Assembly: GCF_903893715.1 (NCBI RefSeq)
Contig: NZ_CAITNG010000010.1
Coordinates: 1 to 47,390 of the forward strand
From: an uncultured Mucilaginibacter sp.
GTDB taxonomy: Bacteria > Bacteroidota > Bacteroidia > Sphingobacteriales > Sphingobacteriaceae
Length of the DNA: 47,390 nucleotides
Reading direction: 5' to 3'
Below, piece after piece: positions 33,992 to 42,472 of this stretch. The notes beneath the pieces were generated by a model. That model was not told the DNA's origin. It did not search any database and saw only the letters and a list, made by a program, of their open reading frames with translations. The first letter of the stretch is position 1. Each line of letters opens with the position of its first letter. The position numbers and the translations under genes were made by a program.

Positions 33992-34234
33992 CTACTGATT
34001 ATCCCTCCATTCGTACACCCATGCCGATTGTATCTGCTCCAGGTGGCCTTCGGTGCTTTGGTCGCGGGTACCGGCAAAATTGGGCAGGCTAAGTACCCAT
34101 TCCAACAGGTCGGTAAAGCGGATGCGGTATATTTTCGATTCGTCAAAATCGTCGCCAAACTTTTCGTAAAGGCCCATGGCTATATCTTCGTGGTCGGCCC
34201 AGTGTATTGGCAATTCAAATGGTTTCGCTGTCAT
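33992..34234 (-). CDS. iscX: Fe-S assembly protein IscX
   Basis: The 80-residue acidic protein shows the IscX signature: IHWADHEDIAMGLYEKFGDD, FTDLLEWVLSLPNF and WVYEWRDN at the end. IscX (YfhJ) binds iron and IscS and modulates Fe-S cluster assembly. The gene follows the ferredoxin gene by 19 bp, an arrangement also present at the end of the isc operon of Proteobacteria (fdx-iscX). The remaining isc genes are not in the window. Start is ATG. Confidence 0.93.
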   Translation of the reverse strand: MTAKPFELPIHWADHEDIAMGLYEKFGDDFDESKIYRIRFTDLLEWVLSLPNFAGTRDQSTEGHLEQIQSAWVYEWRDNQ

Positions 34235-34253
34235 TTTTTGTGTAGGTTATTGG

Positions 34254-34586
34254 TTAATGACCCATAAAATGGGACTGGTTGGGTATGGTTACTTCAATGT
34301 CGCCATCAATCATAATGCACTGGCAGGCCAAACGCGAGGTGATTTTGGGGCTAATGGCGCGGTCGATAAAGTCTTCTTCCTTATCCGATATTTCCTGTAT
34401 GCTATCCATACCCTTTGTTACATATACCTGGCAGGTGCTGCAACCGCACACACCACCGCAATTGTGCTGCAGGTCTATTCCGTTCTCGAGGCAAACATCC
34501 AATACCGACTCGCCTTCTGCTATCGGCAGTTCGACAGGCTCGTGGTCTTTTTCCTCAAAGTTTATTTTAATGCTAAAAACGTTCAT
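34254..34586 (-). CDS. 2Fe-2S ferredoxin of the adrenodoxin/Isc type
   Basis: From the ATG at 34584-34586 (MNVFSIKINF) the protein has 110 residues. The cluster ligands are Cys43, Cys49, Cys52 (C-x5-C-x2-C) and Cys88, which is the adrenodoxin-type spacing. Additional Cys47 and Cys90 are not usual ligands. The C-terminus ends QSHFMGH. It would supply electrons for Fe-S cluster assembly, supported by iscX directly downstream and the DUF2520 gene 20 bp upstream. An in-frame start six codons earlier is possible but less typical. Confidence 0.9.
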   Translation of the reverse strand: MNVFSIKINFEEKDHEPVELPIAEGESVLDVCLENGIDLQHNCGGVCGCSTCQVYVTKGMDSIQEISDKEEDFIDRAISPKITSRLACQCIMIDGDIEVTIPNQSHFMGH

Positions 34587-34606
34587 CGGGTGCAAAAGTA
34601 ACAAAA

Positions 34607-35389
34607 TTACCTATCGGGCTTATAGGCTTTATCCAATTTGATAATACTTTGACTAAGCGTTTGATAAAGTGCCTGTAAGCCATCCTCATATTGCAATAAA
34701 CCCAAATGCGCTTCCATTGTTTTTTCATCGTTGCGCACTGCAGGGCCAGTTTGCACTTCGGCGGGCAAATTATGCTGCACTTTTAGCGCGGTTTCTAATA
34801 TTAAAGGGCGCAAAAGGTTAAAATCCAAATCATGCTTGGCCAACAGGCCTTGCGCTATCGCATACAGGTTATTGGGGAAATTACAGGCGAACACTGCCGC
34901 TAAGTGCAATATTTTGCGTTGCGCGCTATTTACATCAAAAACACTTAAACTGAGCGTGTGCGCCAGCAAGTTAAGCCCGGTATGCACGTGCTCGTCGCTG
35001 CCCTCAATACATAGCGGCACTTTTCTGAAATCAATTTCACGTGTTTTGCTAAAGGTTTGCAGGGGGTAAATTACGCCCGCTGCTTTATTATATTGGCTGA
35101 TGGCTTTCAGGTCGGTAGCACCTGAGGTATGAACCGTCAATTTTTGATATACGGATAGTTGTTGAGCGAGGCCCTCGATGGCATCATCTTTAACCGAAAT
35201 GATGAACATATCGGTTTCAGCATCGATATCCTCCAGCCGGTCAATCGCTTCGGCACCAATATGATAGGCCAATAAGGCGGCGTTTGGGTAGGTTGGGCTA
35301 TATACCTGTACGATATGGTGCCCGGCGTTTTTTAAAGCCGCTCCAAAATGTGTAGCCACATTGCCCGAACCAATAAGTGTGATGCGCAT
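34607..35389 (-). CDS. Rossmann-fold and DUF2520 domain protein
   Basis: With ATG at 35387-35389 the 260-residue protein begins MRITLIGSGNVATHFGAALK, a GxGxxA-type NAD(P)-binding Rossmann motif as in ProC-like reductases. Then come DMFIISVKDDAI, TVHTSGATDL and PLQTFSK, followed by the DUF2520 helical domain (HLAAVFACNFPNNLYAIAQG). Related proteins are annotated as pyrroline-5-carboxylate or 2-dehydropantoate reductase-like, but the substrate is unknown. It is the first gene of the ferredoxin-iscX-maf operon. Confidence 0.88.
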   Translation of the reverse strand: MRITLIGSGNVATHFGAALKNAGHHIVQVYSPTYPNAALLAYHIGAEAIDRLEDIDAETDMFIISVKDDAIEGLAQQLSVYQKLTVHTSGATDLKAISQYNKAAGVIYPLQTFSKTREIDFRKVPLCIEGSDEHVHTGLNLLAHTLSLSVFDVNSAQRKILHLAAVFACNFPNNLYAIAQGLLAKHDLDFNLLRPLILETALKVQHNLPAEVQTGPAVRNDEKTMEAHLGLLQYEDGLQALYQTLSQSIIKLDKAYKPDR

Positions 35390-35598
35390 GCTGTTTTTTG
35401 CCCCGTGCTTTGAATTGCGCGCGACATGCAAATTTACAACAAATAGTTAAGGATGCTTTTGTGTAAGCGATGCGTACCATCGCCACAATTTTTTCTTATT
35501 CAAACATTTATTGTCTAAAAAATTAAGTACTTTCACGCTACGCTTTAGGTAAAGGTTTAAACACCTATCGCGCAATACTTAACTGACTTTATCCAACA

Positions 35599-36618
35599 AT
35601 GTACAACAGGCGCAAATTCCTTAAAACTTCGGCTATTGCCACTACATTGATAGCCACAGCAAAGCGCGGTATGGCCTTATCAAAATCAAACCAAATAAGC
35701 GGGAATGCAACATTGCCTGTGGTGATATCCACCTGGGATTTTGGCATCGCGGCCAACCAGGAGGCATGGAAAACCCTGTCGGCAGGCGGCCGCTCATTGG
35801 ATGCGGTAGAAGCCGGTGTTAAAATACCCGAAGCCGACCTAAAGAACCACAGCGTTGGCAAAGCAGGCTTCCCTGACCGCGACGGGCATGTTACCCTTGA
35901 TGCCTGCATTATGGATGAGCAGGGCAATTGCGGTGCTGTTGCCGGGATGGAATACATTGCCCACCCCATATCTGTTGCCCGCGCGGTGATGGAAAAAACC
36001 CCGCACGTTTTATTGGTTGGCGATGGTGCGACACAATTTGCGGTAGAGCAAGGATTTAAAAAGGAAAAGCTATTGACCCCTGAATCAGAGAAGGCATGGA
36101 AAGAGTGGTTGAAAAAAGGGGAATATAAGCCTGTAATCAATATCGAAAATAAAAGTTACGACGCGTTACCGGGAAACCAGGGCAACCATGATACCATTGG
36201 CATGTTAGCCATTGATGCCAAAGGCAATATCAGCGGAGCATGCACCACCAGCGGCATGGCCTGGAAACTACATGGCCGTGTTGGCGATAGCCCAATTATA
36301 GGCGCGGGTTTATTTGTGGATAATGAGGTAGGCGGCGCCACCTCCACAGGGGTTGGCGAAGAAGTGATACGCAACGTAGGCAGTTTTTTGGTTGTCGAGC
36401 TGATGCGCCAGGGTTATAGCCCTACCGATGCCTGCAAAGAGGCCGTTAACCGTATCATCAAAAAGAAACCCGAAACAGCAAAAAATATACAGGTAGGCTT
36501 TTTGGCCATCAACAAGAAAGGCGAATATGGTGCCTATGCCATACAAAAAGGCTTTAGCTACGCGGTATGTACTGCTGAAAAGCAGGACTTATTGGTTAAA
36601 GGGGACAGTCATTATTAA
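35599..36618 (+). CDS. Tat-exported N4-(beta-N-acetylglucosaminyl)-L-asparaginase
   Basis: The 339-residue protein starts with a Tat-type signal (NRRKFLKTS at 3-11). The Ntn-hydrolase motif HDTIGMLAIDAKGNISGACT starts at 197 with Thr199 as the predicted nucleophile and autocleavage point. KLHGRVGDSPIIGAGLF and GGATSTGVGEE follow, as in human aspartylglucosaminidase. It cleaves the N-glycan to asparagine bond of glycopeptides, so it would act on exported glycopeptide degradation products, consistent with GH20 elsewhere in the window. CutC starts 8 bp downstream and is likely co-transcribed. Confidence 0.9.
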   Translation: MYNRRKFLKTSAIATTLIATAKRGMALSKSNQISGNATLPVVISTWDFGIAANQEAWKTLSAGGRSLDAVEAGVKIPEADLKNHSVGKAGFPDRDGHVTLDACIMDEQGNCGAVAGMEYIAHPISVARAVMEKTPHVLLVGDGATQFAVEQGFKKEKLLTPESEKAWKEWLKKGEYKPVINIENKSYDALPGNQGNHDTIGMLAIDAKGNISGACTTSGMAWKLHGRVGDSPIIGAGLFVDNEVGGATSTGVGEEVIRNVGSFLVVELMRQGYSPTDACKEAVNRIIKKKPETAKNIQVGFLAINKKGEYGAYAIQKGFSYAVCTAEKQDLLVKGDSHY

Positions 36619-36626
36619 TATAGAAG

Positions 36627-37367
36627 ATGATTACGTTAGAAGTTTGCGCAAATTCAATCACGTCGGCATTGGCGGCCCAAAAGGGTGGCGCTGCACGGGT
36701 TGAACTATGTGCCAACCTCAACCAGGGCGGCATCACGCCTTCGTACGGCGAGATTGTTTTGGCCAGAAAACTCCTAAAAATACCTTCTTACATCCTCATC
36801 AGGCCCCGGCCAGGCGATTTTCTGTATTCCGACGAAGAATATGAAGTAATGAAAGTGGACATCAATGCCGTTATCACAGCAGGTTGCGCCGGTATTGTAG
36901 TAGGCATACTGGACCTATATGGTCAGGTTGACAAAGCGCGCTGCAAACCATTGATAGACCTCGCAAAAAATGCCGGATTGGGTGTAACCTTTAACCGGGC
37001 ATTTGATATGGCAAACAACCAAATACAGGCATTAGAAGATATTATTGAGTTGGGTTGCGACCGGATACTGACCTCGGGCGCTAAAAGCACCGCGATAGAG
37101 GGTGCGGGCAACATTGCCCACCTGGTTAAAATTGCCGACAAGAGGATAAAAATTATGCCCAGCGGCGGCATTAACGAATACAATATTGCCAGCTTGGTAC
37201 ATTTTACAGGCGCCAAAGAATTCCATACCTCGGCCAGAAATACGATTGACAGCAAAATGTTCTACCATAACGACCAGATACTGCTGGATAATTCTGGTGA
37301 AGAGTACACCATCGACGTTACCGATGCCGAGCGGGTAAAGACTATACTGAAGCTGGCCAATTCGTGA
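36627..37367 (+). CDS. cutC: CutC family protein
   Basis: The 246-residue TIM-barrel protein begins MITLEVCANSITSALAAQKG and contains ARVELCANLNQGGITPSYGE, ILIRPRPGDFLYSDEEYEVM, GCDRILTSGAKSTAIEG and MPSGGI, all diagnostic for CutC. The family was linked to copper homeostasis; its enzymatic reaction is not settled. Length matches the bacterial form. It follows the glycosylasparaginase by 8 bp. Confidence 0.94.
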   Translation: MITLEVCANSITSALAAQKGGAARVELCANLNQGGITPSYGEIVLARKLLKIPSYILIRPRPGDFLYSDEEYEVMKVDINAVITAGCAGIVVGILDLYGQVDKARCKPLIDLAKNAGLGVTFNRAFDMANNQIQALEDIIELGCDRILTSGAKSTAIEGAGNIAHLVKIADKRIKIMPSGGINEYNIASLVHFTGAKEFHTSARNTIDSKMFYHNDQILLDNSGEEYTIDVTDAERVKTILKLANS

Positions 37368-37432
37368 GTTGTTTTTGTCTAACTATAACGGCCTGAATAA
37401 CCCCCGGATGCTCAATTGCCGCATGGACTCTT

Positions 37433-37648
37433 TTTCTTTTGAGGCATCAAAAGAAACAAAAATGCTTGTCAGCAAAGAGGCTTCTTTGCGCTCAAGGCCA
37501 TACCGCGCAAAGCGGAGAAAACCTGGGCTGCAACCTTTTGCCCCGCTTCGCACGCTCATTGCCCCCGCTTCTGCAAAAATTGCTATGTCCTGCCCACGCT
37601 CTTGACCACCACGTTTTCTCCGCTTTTGGCCGAAGCTTTTTTGCTGAC
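37433..37648 (+). repeat. Nested inverted-repeat element C1 with 10-bp hairpin
   Basis: In order: hairpin TTTCTTTTGA-GGCA-TCAAAAGAAA (37433-37456), CAAAAAT, outer arm GTCAGCAAAGAGGCTTC (37468-37484), inner arm AAAGCGGAGAAAAC (37509-37522), a 90-nt GC-rich core, inner arm complement GTTTTCTCCGCTTT (37613-37626) and outer arm complement GAAGCTTTTTTGCTGAC (37632-37648). The inner stem is perfect; the two outer mismatches are G-T, i.e. G-U pairs in a plus-strand RNA. Short overlapping reading frames here are not credible genes. It occupies most of the 377-bp gap 37368-37744. Confidence 0.8.
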
Positions 37649-37753
37649 GGGGGAAACGCAATACTAATATTTTGCTGTGTTATTGCTAATTAACATCAAT
37701 CTATCAGAGGTCGAATTATTTTCGATTATATTTGTTAATATTCGATGATAAAT

Positions 37754-38110
37754 ATGTCATTCATTATAGGATTAATTGGAGAAAGAATCACCGAAATCAA
37801 TTCAAAAGTATCGGCAATACATCCGTTAATAACTGGAAGTTCGTTAATTGAACACTCTACATCAGTCTGCTTTAATAACTATAGACTTGACATTTATAAT
37901 CCCGTTAAGTTATTAGGTTTGGATAACAAATTATCAATACACAATTTGACAAATTTGTCAGTTGTTAGTTGCATTGAAAGTGCTGACGAAATCATTATAG
38001 AGTTAGAAAATCAAATAAAACTCATCGTAGATATGAGAGATGAAAGTTTTATAGGTCCAGAGGCTCTTTGTTTGCACGGGCCCAATAACCTAATGGTTGT
38101 CTGGAACTAA
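37754..38110 (+). CDS. Orphan AT-rich hypothetical protein, about 118 aa
   Basis: The ATG at 37754 (MSFIIGLIGERITEINSKVS) or three codons upstream opens a frame without signal peptide. The composition is rich in Ile, Leu, Asn and Ser, and the coding sequence is visibly more AT-rich than its neighbours. The C-terminal half (IELENQIKLIVDMRDESFIG-PEAL, then NLMVVWN) looks like a beta-sandwich end seen in small immunity-like proteins, but no family can be named. It lies directly behind repeat C1 with no partner gene. Low base-composition fit suggests horizontal origin. Confidence 0.5.
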   Translation: MSFIIGLIGERITEINSKVSAIHPLITGSSLIEHSTSVCFNNYRLDIYNPVKLLGLDNKLSIHNLTNLSVVSCIESADEIIIELENQIKLIVDMRDESFIGPEALCLHGPNNLMVVWN

Positions 38111-38250
38111 CCCGCCAGTTAAAGTGTTAATGCCGGTGCTTCTTTCTCCCACATGTTCAGGTGTCCACACTAATGTTGTTTCAGGGAAGCGTGGACGCTT
38201 CTGGCTTTGTTTATGGTTAAGCATTGGAACTTAACGGGTCGGCCTTAAAA

Positions 38251-38281
38251 TCCGAAATTGAAAATTCGAAATTCGAGATCA
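38251..38281. repeat. Word-type repeat arm (CCGAAATT/TTCGAAATTCG) next to the mgtC stop
   Basis: AATCCGAAATTGAAAATTCG and a further partial word lie 5 nt from the stop codon of the MgtC gene (38287). Similar words return at 39397-39425 (AATCCGAAATTGAACATCCG) and near 46264-46280 beside the moaA stop codon. A matching second arm was not found here. Confidence 0.5.
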
Positions 38282-38286
38282 ATCCA

Positions 38287-38931
38287 TCACCACTTGAACG
38301 TATACACCCTGTCCTGATCTTTCAGCCATTGGTTAAACACTTCAAGGTTGGTTTCTTTGCCGGTTACGTCGAACTCGAAGCTGGTTTGATGGTCTTGTCT
38401 CCATTCTTTAAAATACCGGTTCTTTAGCTTCAGGTCGCTGATTTTGGTTTTAAACTCGGTGGCATCGCAATCACCTTTGTAGGTTACCAAATAGTCGCGG
38501 TGCTGAAACCGGTCGTCTATCCAGTTTTGGATGAATTGCAAAGCATACAGTATAAACAAGGAAACACCCAATGATAAGATGGCCAGCCAATACTCCCCTA
38601 TCCCGATGAGTACACCCAAGGCAGCGGCTATCCAAATGGTGGCGGCGGTTGTGATGCCCGATACGTTATCCCCGTTGCGAAAGATGACCCCCGCGCCTAA
38701 AAATCCTACACCGGTGATGATGTTGGCGGCTATGCGGTCGCGGTTATCCATCACGCCCAATTTGTAGGAGCAAATGGTAAAAATGGTAGCGCCAACGCAT
38801 ATCAGCGCCAGTGTACGGAAGCCGGCCGGTTTGCGCCTGATCTCGCGCTCCAAACCCACCATACAGCCGATAACTGCCGATAGTGCAATTTTAAAAACTT
38901 CGTCGCCGTAAAGGTTATCTGCGATGCTCAA
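38287..38931 (-). CDS. MgtC/SapB family membrane protein
   Basis: The 214-residue protein has the MgtC pattern: GCMVGLEREIRRKPAGFRTL near 22-41 and ITGVGFLGAGVIFRNGDNVS near 73-92, with three or four further membrane segments up to about residue 133. A soluble C-terminal domain follows (about 140-214, NRYFKEWRQDHQTSFEFDV). MgtC proteins were linked to growth in low magnesium. No ATG fits; the start is TTG at 38929-38931. Transport activity is unproven for the family. Confidence 0.88.
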   Translation of the reverse strand: MSIADNLYGDEVFKIALSAVIGCMVGLEREIRRKPAGFRTLALICVGATIFTICSYKLGVMDNRDRIAANIITGVGFLGAGVIFRNGDNVSGITTAATIWIAAALGVLIGIGEYWLAILSLGVSLFILYALQFIQNWIDDRFQHRDYLVTYKGDCDATEFKTKISDLKLKNRYFKEWRQDHQTSFEFDVTGKETNLEVFNQWLKDQDRVYTFKW

Positions 38932-39464
38932 TGATGGAAATTATAAATGGTGAATAAATACAAGTATAAGTAATATCGTGCTAAACAGGAGCGGAAAAAT
39001 TGCTTTTCCGGATAAAAGGTCGTATATTGTATGGTTTGGAGCGGGAAACTTGAAGGTGGAAGCAGGAAGCGAAAAAGGAATTAAATATTCCCCCTTTCCC
39101 CCCTTATGTAAAAGTGAGTCAGGAATCAAGAGTAATATAAAGCGAGAAAATATGGTCAAAAATATCTTACTTTTTCTCCTGAATCAGCTATGTCATTGCG
39201 AGGCACGAAGCAATCTCAGCGGCAGGTCACTGAGGTGCATGTCGGTTACCTATCCCTGGGATTGCCGCGCTATCGCTCGCAATGACAAGGTTTTTATTCT
39301 TACTTTTTCCCCACTTGTAAAACAGAGGCAAGAATCAAGAGTCAGGAATCAAGACATAAAAGGCGTTTATTTTCTCTTACTTTTTCCCCCATACAAATCC
39401 GAAATTGAACATCCGAAATCCAAAATAAAAAAATATTAGATTTGGCTAAACATAAACAACCTCA
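38932..39464. repeat. Repeat-rich intergenic region with motif A, REP-like and word repeats
   Basis: This 533-bp spacer holds motif A copies at 39165-39180 (degenerate), 39298-39312 and 39375-39390. REP-like units are at 39188-39252 and, inverted, 39246-39289; they share CTCGCAATGACA-type ends. Word repeats built on GAATCAAGA and GTCAGGAATCAAGA occur at 39115-39132 and 39330-39352. TAGATTTG at 39437-39444 could be the -7 box of the downstream M13 gene, but no TTG is correctly spaced. No gene is supported here. Confidence 0.8.
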
Positions 39465-41516
39465 ATGAAACAAACCGACTTAAAACTAATTGCTATTGGT
39501 TTAGCATCCGTTTTTACTATTATCAACCTCACCGCCATCGCGCAAAGCCACCCAAAAAACGACCCCGTTTATCAAAACATCGATAAATCGGTTAAGCCCG
39601 GCACCAACTTCTTTTTGTATGCCAACGGCACCTGGCTTAAAAATAACCCCATACCACCGGCATACTCGAGCTGGGGAATTGGCAATGTAGTTGGCGAAGA
39701 TATACGCGACCGCCTGAGGAAAATAAACGAAGACGCTATAAAAGCCAACGCGGCTAAAGGAACCAGCACCCAAAAAATAGGTGATTTTTATTTTACCGGT
39801 TTGGATACCGTTACCATCGAAAAGTTAGGCATCAATGCTTTACGCGAACCGCTGGACCGTATCGACAAGATAAACAACGTACAGGATATACTGGACGTAA
39901 TGGCCTACCTGAACACCATTGGCGTACGCACCTGTACCGGCGCACGCGTTGGTCAGGATGATAAGAATAGCGCCAAAATGATGCTGCAATTGGGCCAGGG
40001 CGGCCTTGGCTTGCCTAACCGGGATTACTATTTTAAGACAGATAACCGCACCGCCAAGATACGCACCGATTACAGTACCAAATATGTGCCCACCATGCTC
40101 AAGCTTTCGGGATTGAGCGATGAGCAGGCCGCAGCAGCCGCCAAAAGCGCCTTTGCCATTGAGAAAGCATTGGCCGATAGCAGCCGTAAACTGGAAGACC
40201 TGCGCGACCCCTATAAAAACTACAACAAACTATCCATCGCCAAATTTGATCAGCTTACTCCAGCGATTAACTGGAGTACGTTTTTTGGCAAGATGGGCAT
40301 CAACAACGTAGATAGTGTGATTATCGGTCAGCCGGAGTTTTTTGCCGGGGTAAACAAATACCTCAACAGTTTTTCGGTTGCCGATTGGAAAGCTTACCTG
40401 CGCTGGAAGCTGATATCGTCATACGCCCCTTATTTGAACGATGCCATCGCGACAGAGAACTTCCGTTTTGCCGGCACCGTATTGAGCGGTCGCAAACAAC
40501 AACTACCCCGTTGGAAACGGGTGGTAGATACCGAAAATGGCATTATGGGAGAGTTGCTGGGTCAACTGTTTGTAAAGGCGTACTTTCCGCCGGCAGCCAA
40601 GCTGCGCTATGTTAAACTGGTGGAAGCCATCAAACAATCGTACCGCGAGCATATTGCCAAGCTGGATTGGATGAGCCCAAAAACCAAAGTAAAGGCCCTG
40701 CAAAAGCTGAACGCCATACATGCCAAAGTGGGTTATCCGGATAAATGGAAGGATTTTTCGAACCTGGAGATTACCAAGGAATCGTATGCCGCAAACGTGA
40801 TGCGGGCAAGGCATTGGAGTTACCTGGAGAACATCCACAAATTGGGCAAACCGGTTGACCACAGCGAGTGGAACATGACGCCGCAGACCTATAATGCCAA
40901 CTACGAACCATCGAACAACGAAATTACCCTACCCGCGGCGCAGTTTATCATCCCCGGTATTAAAGATGCCGATATTGACGACGCGGTGGTTTATGGTTAC
41001 TCGGCAGCATCAACCATCGGACACGAAATTACCCATGGTTTTGATGATGAAGGCCGCCAGTACGATGCCAAAGGCAATTTAAAAGGCTGGTGGACTGATG
41101 CTGATTCCGTTAAGTTTACCAAACGCGCCCAAATGCTGGTTGACCAGTTTAACGGCTATAAAGTGCTGGACAGCTTGCATGTAAACGGCAAAGCCTGCCT
41201 CGGCGAAAACATTGCCGACCTTGGCGGGATAGTTTTAGGTTTGGATGCCTTTAAAAAGACCGCGCAATACAAACAAGGTAAGTTGATAAACGGGCTTACC
41301 CCGCTGCAACGCTTCTTTTTGGGATATGCCATCGGATGGCTGGGCCATGAGCGCGACGAAGCTTTGGCACAACAGATAAACACTGACGTGCACGCACCCG
41401 GCTTTTTACGTGTAAACGGCCCCTTTACCGATGTGGACGATTTTTACAAGGCCTTCCACATTAAAAAAGGCGACCCGATGTGGTTAGACCCGGATAAAAG
41501 GGTTAAGATTTGGTAG
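39465..41516 (+). CDS. Secreted M13-family metallopeptidase (neprilysin-like)
   Basis: The 683-residue protein has a signal peptide ending TAIAQS. The M13 N-terminal domain starts IDKSVKPGTNFFLYANGTWL. The catalytic domain shows the zinc motif H520-E521-ITH524 in STIGHEITHGFDDEGRQYDA and E581NIADLGG with the third ligand Glu581 and Asp585. It ends with a D..KRVKIW tail. M13 enzymes cleave short peptides and act in the periplasm in bacteria. Length matches the family. Confidence 0.95.
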   Translation: MKQTDLKLIAIGLASVFTIINLTAIAQSHPKNDPVYQNIDKSVKPGTNFFLYANGTWLKNNPIPPAYSSWGIGNVVGEDIRDRLRKINEDAIKANAAKGTSTQKIGDFYFTGLDTVTIEKLGINALREPLDRIDKINNVQDILDVMAYLNTIGVRTCTGARVGQDDKNSAKMMLQLGQGGLGLPNRDYYFKTDNRTAKIRTDYSTKYVPTMLKLSGLSDEQAAAAAKSAFAIEKALADSSRKLEDLRDPYKNYNKLSIAKFDQLTPAINWSTFFGKMGINNVDSVIIGQPEFFAGVNKYLNSFSVADWKAYLRWKLISSYAPYLNDAIATENFRFAGTVLSGRKQQLPRWKRVVDTENGIMGELLGQLFVKAYFPPAAKLRYVKLVEAIKQSYREHIAKLDWMSPKTKVKALQKLNAIHAKVGYPDKWKDFSNLEITKESYAANVMRARHWSYLENIHKLGKPVDHSEWNMTPQTYNANYEPSNNEITLPAAQFIIPGIKDADIDDAVVYGYSAASTIGHEITHGFDDEGRQYDAKGNLKGWWTDADSVKFTKRAQMLVDQFNGYKVLDSLHVNGKACLGENIADLGGIVLGLDAFKKTAQYKQGKLINGLTPLQRFFLGYAIGWLGHERDEALAQQINTDVHAPGFLRVNGPFTDVDDFYKAFHIKKGDPMWLDPDKRVKIW

Positions 41517-41556
41517 GCTCGATTTACAAATGAGTTAATGTGTGTATTTGCAAATA

Positions 41557-41591
41557 AAAAGCACCCCTGATAATGTATCAGTGGCGCTTTT
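41557..41591. terminator. Bidirectional terminator between M13 and SYLF genes
   Basis: AAAAGCACCCCTGATA (41557-41572) pairs with TATCAGTGGCGCTTTT (41576-41591) with two mismatches across a 3-nt loop. The A-run before and T-run after serve both convergent genes. Confidence 0.8.
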
Positions 41592-41605
41592 CAATGAAAT
41601 TTAGT

Positions 41606-42289
41606 TTACTGATACAAACTCTTCAAAGTTTCCTTCAATTCCTTGACAGGACCGAGGTCGCTTTTTGAGGACATAAAAATGGCTTTGGCACCTTCGTCAT
41701 TATTATAAAAGGCTGCATCCGCTTTTTTATCGATGGCCAGGGCCGCGCCGTTAAGGCTGATACCAGCGAACAAACCACGGCTGCGCGAGTAGGAATATAC
41801 TTCGGCCTCCAGCTTATAATCGGTATTGGCGGTGGAGTTGCGGCCAACAGGTCCCGCTGCTACAGATATATCGCCGCCAAGGGTAAAACTGCCTTTACCG
41901 ATATTAGTAAGGGTTTCGCGGTTTTTAAAGATGAGCACCAGGTCGATTGATTGAACACCCACCTGAAAACCAAAGCTGCCGCCAGTCATAGTTACAAAAA
42001 CGGGGTTGCTCCAATGGCCATTGGCATCCTTTACCATGGCAATGCCTTTGCCGCGTTTACCGCCAACAACCAGGCCTGCGTTAATGAGTTTAGGGATAAT
42101 GATGATGCCTTGGGTATGCTCCAGCAATTCGTGCGGGATGCTCTCGTGCATTTTGCCAAAGTCGGTCAGTACAGACGTGGCATCTTGTATCTTTTCATCC
42201 TGTTTGTCTTGTACGGTAGCCGAACTGAGCAGCAATACGGCGCTTGTCAATATAACGGTAAGCGGTTTAAAAAAATTATACGGTCTCAT
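41606..42289 (-). CDS. SYLF (YSC84) domain lipid-binding protein
   Basis: With ATG at 42287-42289 (MRPYNFFKPLTVILTSAVLL) the protein has about 227 residues and a signal peptide ending SATVQ. SYLF features: ESIPHELLEHTQGIIIIPKL, GLVVGGKRGKGIAMVKD, WSNPVFVTMTGGSFGFQVGV and GDISVAAGPVGR. The domain binds phosphoinositides in eukaryotes; its bacterial role is unknown, probably at the envelope. Longer upstream starts would run through a hydrophilic stretch and are disfavoured. Confidence 0.9.
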   Translation of the reverse strand: MRPYNFFKPLTVILTSAVLLLSSATVQDKQDEKIQDATSVLTDFGKMHESIPHELLEHTQGIIIIPKLINAGLVVGGKRGKGIAMVKDANGHWSNPVFVTMTGGSFGFQVGVQSIDLVLIFKNRETLTNIGKGSFTLGGDISVAAGPVGRNSTANTDYKLEAEVYSYSRSRGLFAGISLNGAALAIDKKADAAFYNNDEGAKAIFMSSKSDLGPVKELKETLKSLYQ

Positions 42290-42472
42290 GGTATTAATGG
42301 GTTTGTGTAAAACATTCGTTCTTTGACTTATTAACATAAAAGCCGGCATTTTGTGTTGATGTTTGTGATGTTATGGCATCGCTTCAATAGCTATTCTTGC
42401 AGGTCGGTTTAAACTATTGCTTTTGGGCATAGTCTATCATGGTATAAAAACAATTTATAAACACTTAATATC

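Noticed and set aside
37369..37693. Several overlapping open frames of 78-92 codons on both strands
   Set aside because: They lie inside repeat element C1, overlap each other and show repeat-derived composition; no domain is visible.
39188..39289. tRNA or small RNA gene in the 39-kb spacer
   Set aside because: No cloverleaf or promoter; the sequence repeats at 14 and 19 kb as a REP-like unit.
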